Positions 25,675 to 33,388 of a stretch of 64,000 bases of DNA are shown here, in pieces. Origin of the DNA: Desulfatibacillum aliphaticivorans DSM 15576 (GTDB lineage: Bacteria; Desulfobacterota; Desulfobacteria; Desulfobacterales; Desulfatibacillaceae). The position numbers and the translations under genes are program-made. The stretch is taken from NCBI RefSeq assembly GCF_000429905.1, contig NZ_AUCT01000022.1, positions 62,001 through 126,000 of the forward strand, in the 5' to 3' direction. Each line of letters begins with the position of its first letter. The stretch's first letter is position 1. Under the pieces are notes generated by a model. It was not told the origin of the DNA. It saw only the letters and a list, made by a program, of their open reading frames with translations, and did not search any database.

Positions 25675-26139
25675 CTATTCGTTGTCTGTGATAGTTTTCA
25701 GCGTTTTCTGGATCTTCTTGGCGGTCACCTTGGGCACGTACTCTTTGTCCACCACAACAACCGGGGCAAGAGCGCAGGCGCCCAAACAGTTCACGGTTTC
25801 CAGGGTGTACCGCATGTCCTCCGTGGTTGCTCCGGCATGGACGTTCAGACGCCGTTCCAGTTCGTCGACGATTCTCGGTCCGCCTTTTAAATGGCACGCC
25901 GTGCCAAGGCATACGTGAATCTCATGCTCGCCGACAGGCTCCAGGCGAAAAGACTTGTAAAAGGTCGCCATGGAGTAGGCGTGCGTCAGAGGCACCCCTA
26001 CGTGGTCGCAGGCGGCCTGCATGTTTTCCAATGAAATGTAGCCAAAGGCCTCTTGGATATCCTGGAGAATAAACACCATGGACTCCTGAACTCCCGGGTA
26101 GTGATCAATGATCGATTCTATGTCTACGGTTTGTTGCAT
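25675..26139 (-). CDS. NuoE-like [2Fe-2S] subunit
   Basis: A 154-residue thioredoxin-like subunit of the NuoE/HydC family. The four cluster cysteines are in CLGTACHLKGG and CLGACALAPV. It partners NuoF in NADH dehydrogenase modules. First gene of the minus-strand operon, with GGAGGGAAC just before ATG 26139 and a sigma-54 promoter about 100 bases upstream. Confidence 0.9.
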   Translation of the reverse strand: MQQTVDIESIIDHYPGVQESMVFILQDIQEAFGYISLENMQAACDHVGVPLTHAYSMATFYKSFRLEPVGEHEIHVCLGTACHLKGGPRIVDELERRLNVHAGATTEDMRYTLETVNCLGACALAPVVVVDKEYVPKVTAKKIQKTLKTITDNE

Positions 26140-26233
26140 GTTCCCTCCTTATATGTTGCTTTTTTAAAGCATCTTTGGGGGCGGCCCGCCGGATCCGGCG
26201 CCGGTCCCTTTTTCGTCTTGCGACCTACTCTAA

Positions 26234-26249
26234 GGCAAGGACCGGGCCA
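26234..26249 (-). promoter_or_regulatory. Sigma-54 promoter, minus strand
   Basis: Read on the minus strand, TGGCCC-N5-TTGCC has the invariant GG and GC pairs at the right spacing. It would start the NuoE-HdrA operon about 80 bases upstream of ATG 26139. Confidence 0.65.
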
Positions 26250-26327
26250 AGTTGTGTAACAACTTGTTTTTAAAGGAATTATCAACACGAGACGTGATTG
26301 AGCCATTCCGTGCAACATCCAGGAGGC

Positions 26328-26342
26328 CTGAAATTGTTTCAG
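26328..26342. promoter_or_regulatory. Perfect 15-bp palindrome, likely enhancer site
   Basis: CTGAAA-TTG-TTTCAG is centred about 95 bp upstream of the minus-strand sigma-54 promoter, in the usual place for an enhancer-binding-protein dimer. Half-sites of the same sequence recur further up. Confidence 0.6.
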
Positions 26343-26406
26343 CTTGCGTGTGACTTTCCATTTGATTTTGATTATAAAATATTGATATTATATAATTTAT
26401 TAAATA

Positions 26407-26521
26407 TGAAACATAATATGAAACAGATTTGAAACACTCCCGGCGGCTGAGCCAAGTTATACTTTTATGATATAAAATCAAATAAATACATTGAAAGAGC
26501 CTCTTGAAACATGGGTGAAAC
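26407..26521. repeat. Helically phased TGAAAC repeats
   Basis: TGAAAC occurs at 26407, 26419 and 26430, then again at 26505 and 26516, with spacings of 12, 11 and 11 bases inside each group. The half-site is that of the palindrome at 26328-26342. The repeats lie between the divergent operons and may let the activator gene at 26624 control itself. The rest of 26140-26623 is AT-rich with no gene. Confidence 0.55.
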
Positions 26522-26623
26522 ATTTTAGGAAAGAAGCCTTTGCAGAAAGGCCGCCTTCTGGTACTATGAACCATTATAAATCGCCGGTGTTTCAGGCATG
26601 GAATCCAGGACGCAGAATCATTC

Positions 26624-28333
26624 ATGAGAAGACAGGAAATCGAAGGACAGCTTGCAATGTACGCCGGGGACGGAGTTGTGGCCCTGGATAAGGAATTAAC
26701 GGTGATGGGATGCTCCCGCACAGCCCGCCGGCTGTTGGGGAGAGGCATCAGGCCCGGCGTTCCTTTTCCGCTGGAAGGAGTCATGAAAGGGCTCAGCCTG
26801 ACTCAGGCGAAAGACGCCATGCACACGGCCATCACCCGGGGCGCCCCCAGGACCGGCGTTCGCGGTCAAATGATCGACGGCGAGGGCAAACGTTTTTCGT
26901 GCTTATACTCGGTCCATCCCCTTTTGGGGCACACAGCCAAAGTGATCGGCGTAATCCTGGTTTTCCGGGAAGTGAAATACTTCGCCGATACCACAGAGGA
27001 GGACAATTCCCTTGCAAGTTCCTCCTCTTCGTTGGGGGCGGTGTTCGACAGCCTGCCCGAGGGGGTTTTCACCATAGACACCAACTGGCGCATCACCTCC
27101 TTCAACCAGGCGGCGGAGCAAATGACGGGGTTTTCCCGCAAGGAGGCCTTGGGCAAGCAATGCCGTGACATCTTTCGGTCCGACTTGTGTGAACGGGGCT
27201 GCCCCATGCGTCAGGCCATTGAGTCCGGATCCGCCAAAATGGATCAGGACGTGCGCATTCTGGATAAAGGAGGCGCCAAGCTGAACCTTCTGGTCAACGT
27301 GAGCGTGCTTCGCAACACGGACGGCCAGTTAGTGGGCGCTGTGGAGACCTTTCGCTGCCTGACGGACGAGTACCATCTGCCCAGTCTGGCGGACAAGACC
27401 GGGCTGTTCCAGGGCATTGTGGGCCAAAGCAATGTCATGCGCAGGCTTTTTCAGATGCTGCCGGACGTTGCGGCCAGCGAGGCCAGCGTACTGCTTACGG
27501 GGGAGTCGGGGACCGGCAAGGAAATTTTCGCCAGGGCCATCCATTCCCTGTCTCCGTCGTCCAAAGGCCCCTTTGTGGCGGTGAACTGTTCAGCCATCGC
27601 CGAATCCCTGATAGAAGCGGAATTTTTCGGCCATGAAAAAGGCTCGTTCACCGGCGCCGACCAATCCCGGGCGGGGCGGTTCGAGGTGGCCAAAGGGGGC
27701 ACGATCTTTTTGGACGAAGTGGCGGAACTCAGGCCCGAGCACCAGGTCAAGCTGCTGCGCGTCCTGGAGCAAAAAATGTTTGAGCGAGTCGGCGGAACCA
27801 AAACCATCCCCATGGAAGCGCGGGTGATCAGCGCCACCAACCTGGACATTACCGCCATGCTGGAGGAAAGAACCTTCCGGGAGGATCTGTACTACCGCCT
27901 GCGCACCGTGCCCATGCACCTGCCGCCCTTGAGGGAGCGGGTGGAGGACATCCCGCTATTGGTGCAGCATTTCATCCGTATGTTCAACAAAAAGCACCAC
28001 AAGGAAGTGCGGGCCCTGGACCCCAAAGTGCTTAACTTTTTCATGGAGTATCACTGGCCGGGCAACGTGCGCGAACTGGAAAGGGTCATGGAATACGCCT
28101 ATGTGTTCGTAAAAGGCCCCGTGATCATGATGAAGCACTTACCCACCATCGAGGAATTTGCCGCCAAACGAAAAAGCGGAATTCCCCAGGACATCGATGA
28201 TGAGGCTTCGGAGCGCAGGGCCATTTTACGGGCGCTGGAAAAGGCCGGGAACAAGCGCCAGGAGGCGGCGAATCTGTTGGGCATGAGCCGCACCAGTTTG
28301 TGGCGGAGGATGAAAAGCCTGGGCATGTGCTAA
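26624..28333 (+). CDS. Two-PAS sigma-54 activator (PAS-PAS-AAA+-Fis)
   Basis: A 569-residue enhancer-binding protein. Two PAS-like sensor domains (about 8-110 and 135-260; the second has a CRDIFRSDLCERGCPM stretch like the orp activator) precede the AAA+ domain with GESGTGKE and a variant sigma-54 loop GSFTGA (residues 340-345, Ser for Ala). The C-terminus is a Fis-type helix-turn-helix. It is divergent from the NuoE/F-HdrA operon, whose sigma-54 promoter it probably drives through CTGAAA-N3-TTTCAG sites. ATG 26657, with AAGGA upstream, is an alternative start and would shorten the first PAS. Confidence 0.87.
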   Translation: MRRQEIEGQLAMYAGDGVVALDKELTVMGCSRTARRLLGRGIRPGVPFPLEGVMKGLSLTQAKDAMHTAITRGAPRTGVRGQMIDGEGKRFSCLYSVHPLLGHTAKVIGVILVFREVKYFADTTEEDNSLASSSSSLGAVFDSLPEGVFTIDTNWRITSFNQAAEQMTGFSRKEALGKQCRDIFRSDLCERGCPMRQAIESGSAKMDQDVRILDKGGAKLNLLVNVSVLRNTDGQLVGAVETFRCLTDEYHLPSLADKTGLFQGIVGQSNVMRRLFQMLPDVAASEASVLLTGESGTGKEIFARAIHSLSPSSKGPFVAVNCSAIAESLIEAEFFGHEKGSFTGADQSRAGRFEVAKGGTIFLDEVAELRPEHQVKLLRVLEQKMFERVGGTKTIPMEARVISATNLDITAMLEERTFREDLYYRLRTVPMHLPPLRERVEDIPLLVQHFIRMFNKKHHKEVRALDPKVLNFFMEYHWPGNVRELERVMEYAYVFVKGPVIMMKHLPTIEEFAAKRKSGIPQDIDDEASERRAILRALEKAGNKRQEAANLLGMSRTSLWRRMKSLGMC

Positions 28334-28372
28334 ATGTCCCCTTTTAAAAAATGCAAGTTGATTTTTGGAGTT

Positions 28373-28389
28373 ATTTACAGAATGTAAAA
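28373..28389. promoter_or_regulatory. Copy of the TTTTACA-type palindrome
   Basis: ATTTACA-GAA-TGTAAAA differs from the perfect copy at 3322-3338 by one arm base and has the same three-base spacer. It lies about 370 bp upstream of the hydrogenase sigma-54 promoter, far but within reach of looping activators. It suggests shared control with the 1-10 kb region. Confidence 0.5.
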
Positions 28390-28752
28390 GGACGGGTTTC
28401 CAATTTTATCCCACCCACGAGTAATTATTACTCAACATTGTGAAATTTTTTACATGGATTTTTTGGGTTTTTCACCTTTCATCGACTATGCTTCATTTTT
28501 TTAAATTTTTTTTCTCTAAAAACAAGCTCTCCGCTCTTTTTTCAGCAACGGCGGCCAAGTCCCGGGACGAAAAGCCGGATTTGCTCGAAATGCGTTGCCG
28601 GGCAAGGCTTGCGGCGTTCCGGACAAAGTTTTTTTTGGAAAAAAATTGATTAAGATTATTTGACTAAAAACTTCTTCGAGTGGTATTCTTATTTAAACTT
28701 TACAACCGGATCGACAAGGGGGCGTTTTCCAGGAACTTCCCCGCCCTTCTGA

Positions 28753-28768
28753 TGGCATACTTAGTGCA
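28753..28768 (+). promoter_or_regulatory. Sigma-54 promoter of the hydrogenase operon
   Basis: TGGCAT-N5-GTGCA keeps GG at -24 and GC at -12 with correct spacing; the first T of TTGC is changed to G. It lies 125 bases before ATG 28893. Confidence 0.55.
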
Positions 28769-28892
28769 TTTTAAGTTCCTTTAATATTTCAGAATCACTC
28801 TTTTTCAGCAGCACTGTATCCAATCAAACCAATCTTGTGCAAAATCAGAGTCGGAATCCAACCCCTAAACCATCCTACGAAAGGAGTGCAAG

Positions 28893-29732
28893 ATGCTACA
28901 ACCCAAAACATCATTCCGAAAAAACGGGCGAATCCCGTCATGGGGAATTATGGGCGTAACAATCGCCTTATGTGTCCTCATGAGCCTGGCAGGCTCCCCT
29001 GCCTGGGCGACAGACGTCTTCACCATTTCCTCATCCTCCCAGGTTTATGAAGCATTCAAGGACCATGGCACGGAGAGGTTTGAAGCCAAGACAGGCGCCA
29101 AGGTGCAAACCGATGTCATGACTTCCGAAGAAGCGCTGGCTCGTCTGGTGAACGGCTTTTCCGACATGGCCGCCATCGCCGAAAGGCTGGACGCCGGCTT
29201 GAAACGGCAAGGCTATGTGGAAATTCCGGTTTGTACAGACGAGATCGCATTGCTCACCCACGTACAAACCACCGTGAAAAACATTACCAAAGATCAACTC
29301 CAGGGCATTTTTTCCGGGGACATCACCAACTGGAACCAGCTGGGCGGCCCGGACAAGCCTCTTGTCGTCATTGTTCCCTCTGAAAACTCCGCGGCTTTTC
29401 GCAACTTTGAACGAATGGTGATGGAAGGACGCCCCATGTCCTGGGATGTCATGGTATCCAAATCCACCATGGCGGAAGACATCATCCGGCGCATTCCCTG
29501 GTCCCTGACCTTTGTGGCTCAAGGCGCCACCCGCGGCAAACCGCAGGGCGCCAAGGTGTTGCAGGTCAACGGCATAGGGCCCGGCGATGAAGGCTATCCC
29601 TATGTACAGACCTACTCCCTGGTCACCAAAGGCAAGCCCGAAGGCTACGCCAAGGTGTTCATTGACCTGGTCTTTACGGACAGCGTCGCCAATCATCTGA
29701 AATCCCTGGGTATGAAGCCAATCGCCCCTTAA
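28893..29732 (+). CDS. PstS-like periplasmic binding protein
   Basis: A 279-residue secreted protein: a signal peptide with a hydrophobic core near residues 20-38 ending SPAWA, then a phosphate-binding-protein-like domain ('SSSSQVYEAFKDHGTERFEAKTG', 'IFSGDITNWNQLGG'). No ABC permease or ATPase is nearby. It is the first gene of the hydrogenase operon, with AAAGGAG before the ATG. It could bind an oxyanion or act as a periplasmic partner of the hydrogenase. Neither can be read from sequence. Confidence 0.8.
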   Translation: MLQPKTSFRKNGRIPSWGIMGVTIALCVLMSLAGSPAWATDVFTISSSSQVYEAFKDHGTERFEAKTGAKVQTDVMTSEEALARLVNGFSDMAAIAERLDAGLKRQGYVEIPVCTDEIALLTHVQTTVKNITKDQLQGIFSGDITNWNQLGGPDKPLVVIVPSENSAAFRNFERMVMEGRPMSWDVMVSKSTMAEDIIRRIPWSLTFVAQGATRGKPQGAKVLQVNGIGPGDEGYPYVQTYSLVTKGKPEGYAKVFIDLVFTDSVANHLKSLGMKPIAP

Positions 29733-29787
29733 TGGCTTCCCCCTTTGACGCATAAACATTCACCCGAATTGCCGACAGGAGTCTTCC

Positions 29788-30744
29788 ATGCAAAACGAAA
29801 AGGAAAAAAACAGGCAAGAGTTTTACGAAAGGCTGGAGGAAAAGGGGATTTCCCGCAGGGATTTTGTAAAATTCTGTACATTTCTGACAGCTACCATGGG
29901 TTTGTCCGCCACCTACGTGGGACAGGTCGTGGATGTGTTCGCCGCCCCGGCCCAGCGCCCCCCGGTCATCTGGCTGCATTTCGCGGAATGCACCGGGTGT
30001 TCGGAAGCCGCCCTTCGCACCATGTATCCCTGGATCGACGAAGTGCTTCTGGACATCATCTCCATGGAATACCATGAAACCATTATGGCCGCTGCCGGTC
30101 ATCAAGCCGAGGACAACCTCCACGCCGCCATGTCCAAATACAAGGACAAATACCTGTGCGTAGTGGAAGGAAGCATCCCCACCAAGTTCGACGGCGCATA
30201 CGGCAAGGTGGCGGGCCGCACCTTTTTGGAAATCGGCCGCGAAGTCACCAAACACGCCATGGCGACCATCTGCATGGGGTCTTGCGCCACCTACGGCGGC
30301 CCCCAGGCAGCCAAGCCCAACCCGGGCGGGTATAAGGGCGTTTCCGCCGCCCTGGGGATCAAAACCATCAACATCCCCGGCTGCCCCCCCAACCCCATCA
30401 ACCTGATAGGCACCATCGTCAATTATCTGCTCATGGGCAAACTGCCTGCCTTGGATTCCAACGGTCGGCCCCTGTTCGCCTATGCCAACACCATACACGA
30501 CAAATGCCCCCGCCGGTCCCACTTTGAAAACGGCGAGTTTGTCACGGAGTTCGGCTCCGAGGAAGCCAAAATGGGTTTCTGCCTCTACGAAATGGGGTGC
30601 AAAGGTCCCGAGACCTACAACAACTGCCCCATCGTGAAGTTTAATGACGGCACAAGCTGGCCCATTGAGGCGGGCCATCCCTGCATCGGCTGCAGCGAGC
30701 CCGATTTCTGGGACGAGATGAGCCCCTTCTTTGAAACTCTGTAG
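29788..30744 (+). CDS. [NiFe] hydrogenase small subunit (periplasmic, group 1)
   Basis: A 318-residue small subunit. A twin-arginine signal (SRRDFVKF, Arg23-Arg24, plus a hydrophobic stretch) sends the folded dimer to the periplasm. The proximal cluster site is the standard ECTGCSE (Cys68, Cys71), without the extra cysteines of oxygen-tolerant enzymes. Medial and distal cluster cysteines are in GCKGPETYNNCP and HPCIGCSEPDFWD. It transfers electrons from H2 to a periplasmic acceptor, probably a cytochrome c3 encoded elsewhere. Ribosome site AGGAG precedes the ATG. Confidence 0.93.
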   Translation: MQNEKEKNRQEFYERLEEKGISRRDFVKFCTFLTATMGLSATYVGQVVDVFAAPAQRPPVIWLHFAECTGCSEAALRTMYPWIDEVLLDIISMEYHETIMAAAGHQAEDNLHAAMSKYKDKYLCVVEGSIPTKFDGAYGKVAGRTFLEIGREVTKHAMATICMGSCATYGGPQAAKPNPGGYKGVSAALGIKTINIPGCPPNPINLIGTIVNYLLMGKLPALDSNGRPLFAYANTIHDKCPRRSHFENGEFVTEFGSEEAKMGFCLYEMGCKGPETYNNCPIVKFNDGTSWPIEAGHPCIGCSEPDFWDEMSPFFETL

Positions 30745-30793
30745 ACGGGCGTTTGTCTGTTGAGTCACCTTTTAGCATACGAAAGGAGCTACC

Positions 30794-32434
30794 ATGGGCC
30801 AGATAATCACCATTGACCCGGTAACACGAATAGAAGGCCACCTTAGGATAGAGGTGGAAGTGGAAAACGGCATTGTCAAGGACGCCTGGAGTTCGGGCCA
30901 GATGTTCCGGGGGATTGAAATCATCCTCCAGGGCAGGGACCCCAGGGATGCGCCCTTGTTTGTGCAACGCTCATGCGGCGTGTGCACCTATGTCCATTAC
31001 CTTTCCTCCGTGGAAGCCATTGAGGACGCAGTGGGAATCAAGATCCCGGACAACGCCCGGATCATCCGCAACCTGCTCCACGGAGCCCAGTTCCAGCACG
31101 ATCACATCGTCCATTTTTATCATCTCCACGCCCTGGACTGGGTGGACGTGGTCAACGCCCTTAAGGCGGACCCCAAAGCCACCGCAACCCTGGCGGACAA
31201 CGTAAGCAACGCCCCCTGGGGCGGCGCGTCCTATTTTAAAAGGGTGCAGGAAAGAGTGAAGTCCTTTGTGGACTCAGGCCAACTGGGCCCCTTCGCCAAC
31301 GCCTATTGGGGCCATCCGGCGTACAAGCTCTCTCCCGAAGCCGACCTCATGGCCGTATCCCACTATATTGAGGCCTTACGGGTGCAGGCCAGAGCGGCCA
31401 AACTGCACGCCATCTTCGGCGCCAAAAACCCCCACCTCCAGTCCTTGGTGGCGGGCGGCGTCACCTGTGCGGCGGACCTCAAGCCGGACCGGGTCGCGGA
31501 ATTCAAGTACCTGTGGAAAGAGACCCAGGAATTCGTCAAAAACGTGTACATCCCGGATGTCCTGGCTGTTGCAAGTTTCTACAAGGACTGGGGCGCCATC
31601 GGCGGAACCTCCAACTACCTGGCATACGGAGATTTCCCCCAGACCGGAGAAGGATCGTCCAGCGACCTTATGCCCGGTGGAACCATCTTCAGACGGAAAC
31701 TTTCCGACGTCAAGAAGATGGACGAAGACAAAATTACGGAACACGTGGCCAGATCCTGGTACGAAGGCAAAAAGGACCTTCATCCTTACAAAGGCGTTAC
31801 CGAGCCCAATTATACGGACTACGACCGCGAGGATCGCTACTCCTGGATTAAGGCGCCCAGGTACGACGGCAAGTCCATGGAAGTGGGCCCCCTGTCCAGA
31901 GTGCTGGTCGCCTACGGCAAGGGAGACCCGGGCGTCAAGAAATTGGTGGACGACACCCTCGCCCATCTGTCCGTACCCGCCGACGTCCTGTTCTCCACTC
32001 TGGGACGGACGGCTGCCCGCGCCCTGGAAACCGTCTTCATCGGCAACGCCATGGAGACCTGGTTGAACGAATTGGTGGGCAACCTCACCAAGGGCGATGA
32101 TTCCACCTACACCCCGTGGGAAATGCCGGACAAGGGCATGGGCAGGGGCCTCAACGACGTGCCTCGCGGCGCTTTGGGCCACTGGATCGAAATCGACAAA
32201 GGCAAAATCAAGAACTACCAATATGTGGTTCCCTCCACCTGGAACCTGGGCCCAAGGGACGCCAAGGGTCAGATCGGACCGGTGGAAGAAGCCCTTATCG
32301 GCACGCCCATCGCCGATCCCAAAAGGCCGGTGGAAGTGCTGCGCACGGTGCACTCCTTTGACCCGTGCATCGCTTGCGCCATCCACGTGATCGACCCCAA
32401 CTCCAACGAAGTGTACAAGGTGAAAGCCCTGTAG
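30794..32434 (+). CDS. [NiFe] hydrogenase large subunit
   Basis: A 546-residue catalytic subunit. The Ni-Fe site ligands are Cys61 and Cys64 in RSCGVC and Cys525 and Cys528 in DPCIACAIH. His531 is followed by a 15-residue extension (VIDPNSNEVYKVKAL) of the type removed by the maturation protease, whose gene lies next. It has no signal and would be exported with the small subunit. It fits the classical periplasmic uptake enzymes of sulfate reducers. Confidence 0.94.
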   Translation: MGQIITIDPVTRIEGHLRIEVEVENGIVKDAWSSGQMFRGIEIILQGRDPRDAPLFVQRSCGVCTYVHYLSSVEAIEDAVGIKIPDNARIIRNLLHGAQFQHDHIVHFYHLHALDWVDVVNALKADPKATATLADNVSNAPWGGASYFKRVQERVKSFVDSGQLGPFANAYWGHPAYKLSPEADLMAVSHYIEALRVQARAAKLHAIFGAKNPHLQSLVAGGVTCAADLKPDRVAEFKYLWKETQEFVKNVYIPDVLAVASFYKDWGAIGGTSNYLAYGDFPQTGEGSSSDLMPGGTIFRRKLSDVKKMDEDKITEHVARSWYEGKKDLHPYKGVTEPNYTDYDREDRYSWIKAPRYDGKSMEVGPLSRVLVAYGKGDPGVKKLVDDTLAHLSVPADVLFSTLGRTAARALETVFIGNAMETWLNELVGNLTKGDDSTYTPWEMPDKGMGRGLNDVPRGALGHWIEIDKGKIKNYQYVVPSTWNLGPRDAKGQIGPVEEALIGTPIADPKRPVEVLRTVHSFDPCIACAIHVIDPNSNEVYKVKAL

Positions 32435-32502
32435 TATACCCTTGGAAGCCGGCCCCAGCGCCCCGCAGGGGCCGGCTCCCAACCTCAGTGAAAGGCGATT
32501 GC

Positions 32503-33030
32503 ATGGCAAAGCCCCGTATTCTGGTTTTAGGGGTCGGCAACATCCTATTTCGGGATGAAGGCGTCGGCGTGCGCGTGGCCGAAGCCCTGGAACAAAACTA
32601 TGAGTTTCCCGAGAATGTCACGGTCATGGACGGCGGCACGCTTGGGTTGAATCTTTTAGGCACCATTTCGGAAACCGATCACTTGATCGTGGTGGATTGC
32701 GTTCGCAACGGGGGCGAGTCCGGAGACCTGTACAGGATATCCGGAGACGCCATTCCCGAAAGGGTGCGGGCAAAAAACTCCCTGCATCAGGTGGATCTAT
32801 TGGAATCCCTGACTTTGTGCCAGGCCTTGGGGCCTCCGCCGAAAACCGTGATCCTGGGGGTGGAGCCCCTGGACATGGAAACCATGGCGCTGGACTTGAC
32901 CGACCTGGTCAACAGCAAGATTCCCGACCTGATGGAAATGGTTTTTAAAGAACTAAAACGGCTTAACGTCGGAGAAATTACGAAAAGGAGCAAACCGCAT
33001 GTGCCTGGCTGTACCAGCCAAACTCATTGA
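32503..33030 (+). CDS. Hydrogenase maturation endopeptidase (HyaD/HybD type)
   Basis: A 175-residue protease opening 'VLGVGNILFRDEGVGV', where Glu is a nickel-sensing ligand, with the further Asp ('MDGGTLGLNLL') and His ('SLHQVDLLE') of the family. It would cut the large-subunit tail after His531 once nickel is inserted. I use ATG 32503; the long upstream frame overlaps the hydrogenase gene. Its 3' end overlaps hypC by 32 bases. Confidence 0.9.
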   Translation: MAKPRILVLGVGNILFRDEGVGVRVAEALEQNYEFPENVTVMDGGTLGLNLLGTISETDHLIVVDCVRNGGESGDLYRISGDAIPERVRAKNSLHQVDLLESLTLCQALGPPPKTVILGVEPLDMETMALDLTDLVNSKIPDLMEMVFKELKRLNVGEITKRSKPHVPGCTSQTH

Positions 33031-33250
33031 AATGGATAATGGCATGGGGACCGTAGACGCAGGGGGCGTCAAGAAGAAAATCAGTCTTTTATTGTTGGAA
33101 GACGCGGCCCTGGGCGACTACATATTGGTCCATGCCGGTTTCGGCATTCAAAAATTGGACGAAAAACAGGCGGAAGAATCCCTCGCCCTGCTTCGGGAAG
33201 CGGTTATGGAGGTGGAGGCGCGTTACAAAAATGAGCAGGATCCAATGTAA
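32999..33250 (+). CDS. HypC hydrogenase maturation chaperone
   Basis: An 83-residue HypC/HybG-family protein beginning 'MCLAVPAKLIEM', whose Cys2 carries the Fe(CN)2CO unit with HypD and hands it to the large subunit. The other hyp genes are not in the window. It overlaps the protease gene, so the two are co-translated. Confidence 0.93.
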   Translation: MCLAVPAKLIEMDNGMGTVDAGGVKKKISLLLLEDAALGDYILVHAGFGIQKLDEKQAEESLALLREAVMEVEARYKNEQDPM

Positions 33251-33327
33251 CCTTGCATTTTTATAGATAATCGGGTTATTGTCCGTAACTTAGCAATCTG
33301 AGTCTCTAAACAGAAATTCCTATTAGG

Positions 33328-33354
33328 CCCGGTCCTGCTCTCCATAGGACCGGG
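33328..33354 (+). terminator. Hairpin between hypC and the RND-kinase gene
   Basis: CCCGGTCCT pairs perfectly with AGGACCGGG across a nine-base loop. Only a weak pyrimidine run follows, so it may be a partial terminator or an RNA-processing element dividing the operon into hydrogenase and sensor halves. Confidence 0.5.
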
Positions 33355-33388
33355 TCTATCCCGCATCTTACTTGGGACAACCCGACAC

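Larger units (their letters stand above)
28334..28892. other. Long leader of the hydrogenase operon
   Basis: 559 bases without a credible gene; a 69-residue frame at 28440 is Phe- and Lys-rich and has no ribosome site. It contains a TTTTACA-type palindrome (28373-28389), a half-site near 28448-28454, and a -24/-12 promoter at 28753-28768. Confidence 0.6.

Noticed and set aside
28440..28649. 69-residue frame in the hydrogenase leader
   Set aside because: The composition is an AT-rich read-through (Phe and Lys runs), there is no ribosome site, and it lies between control sites.
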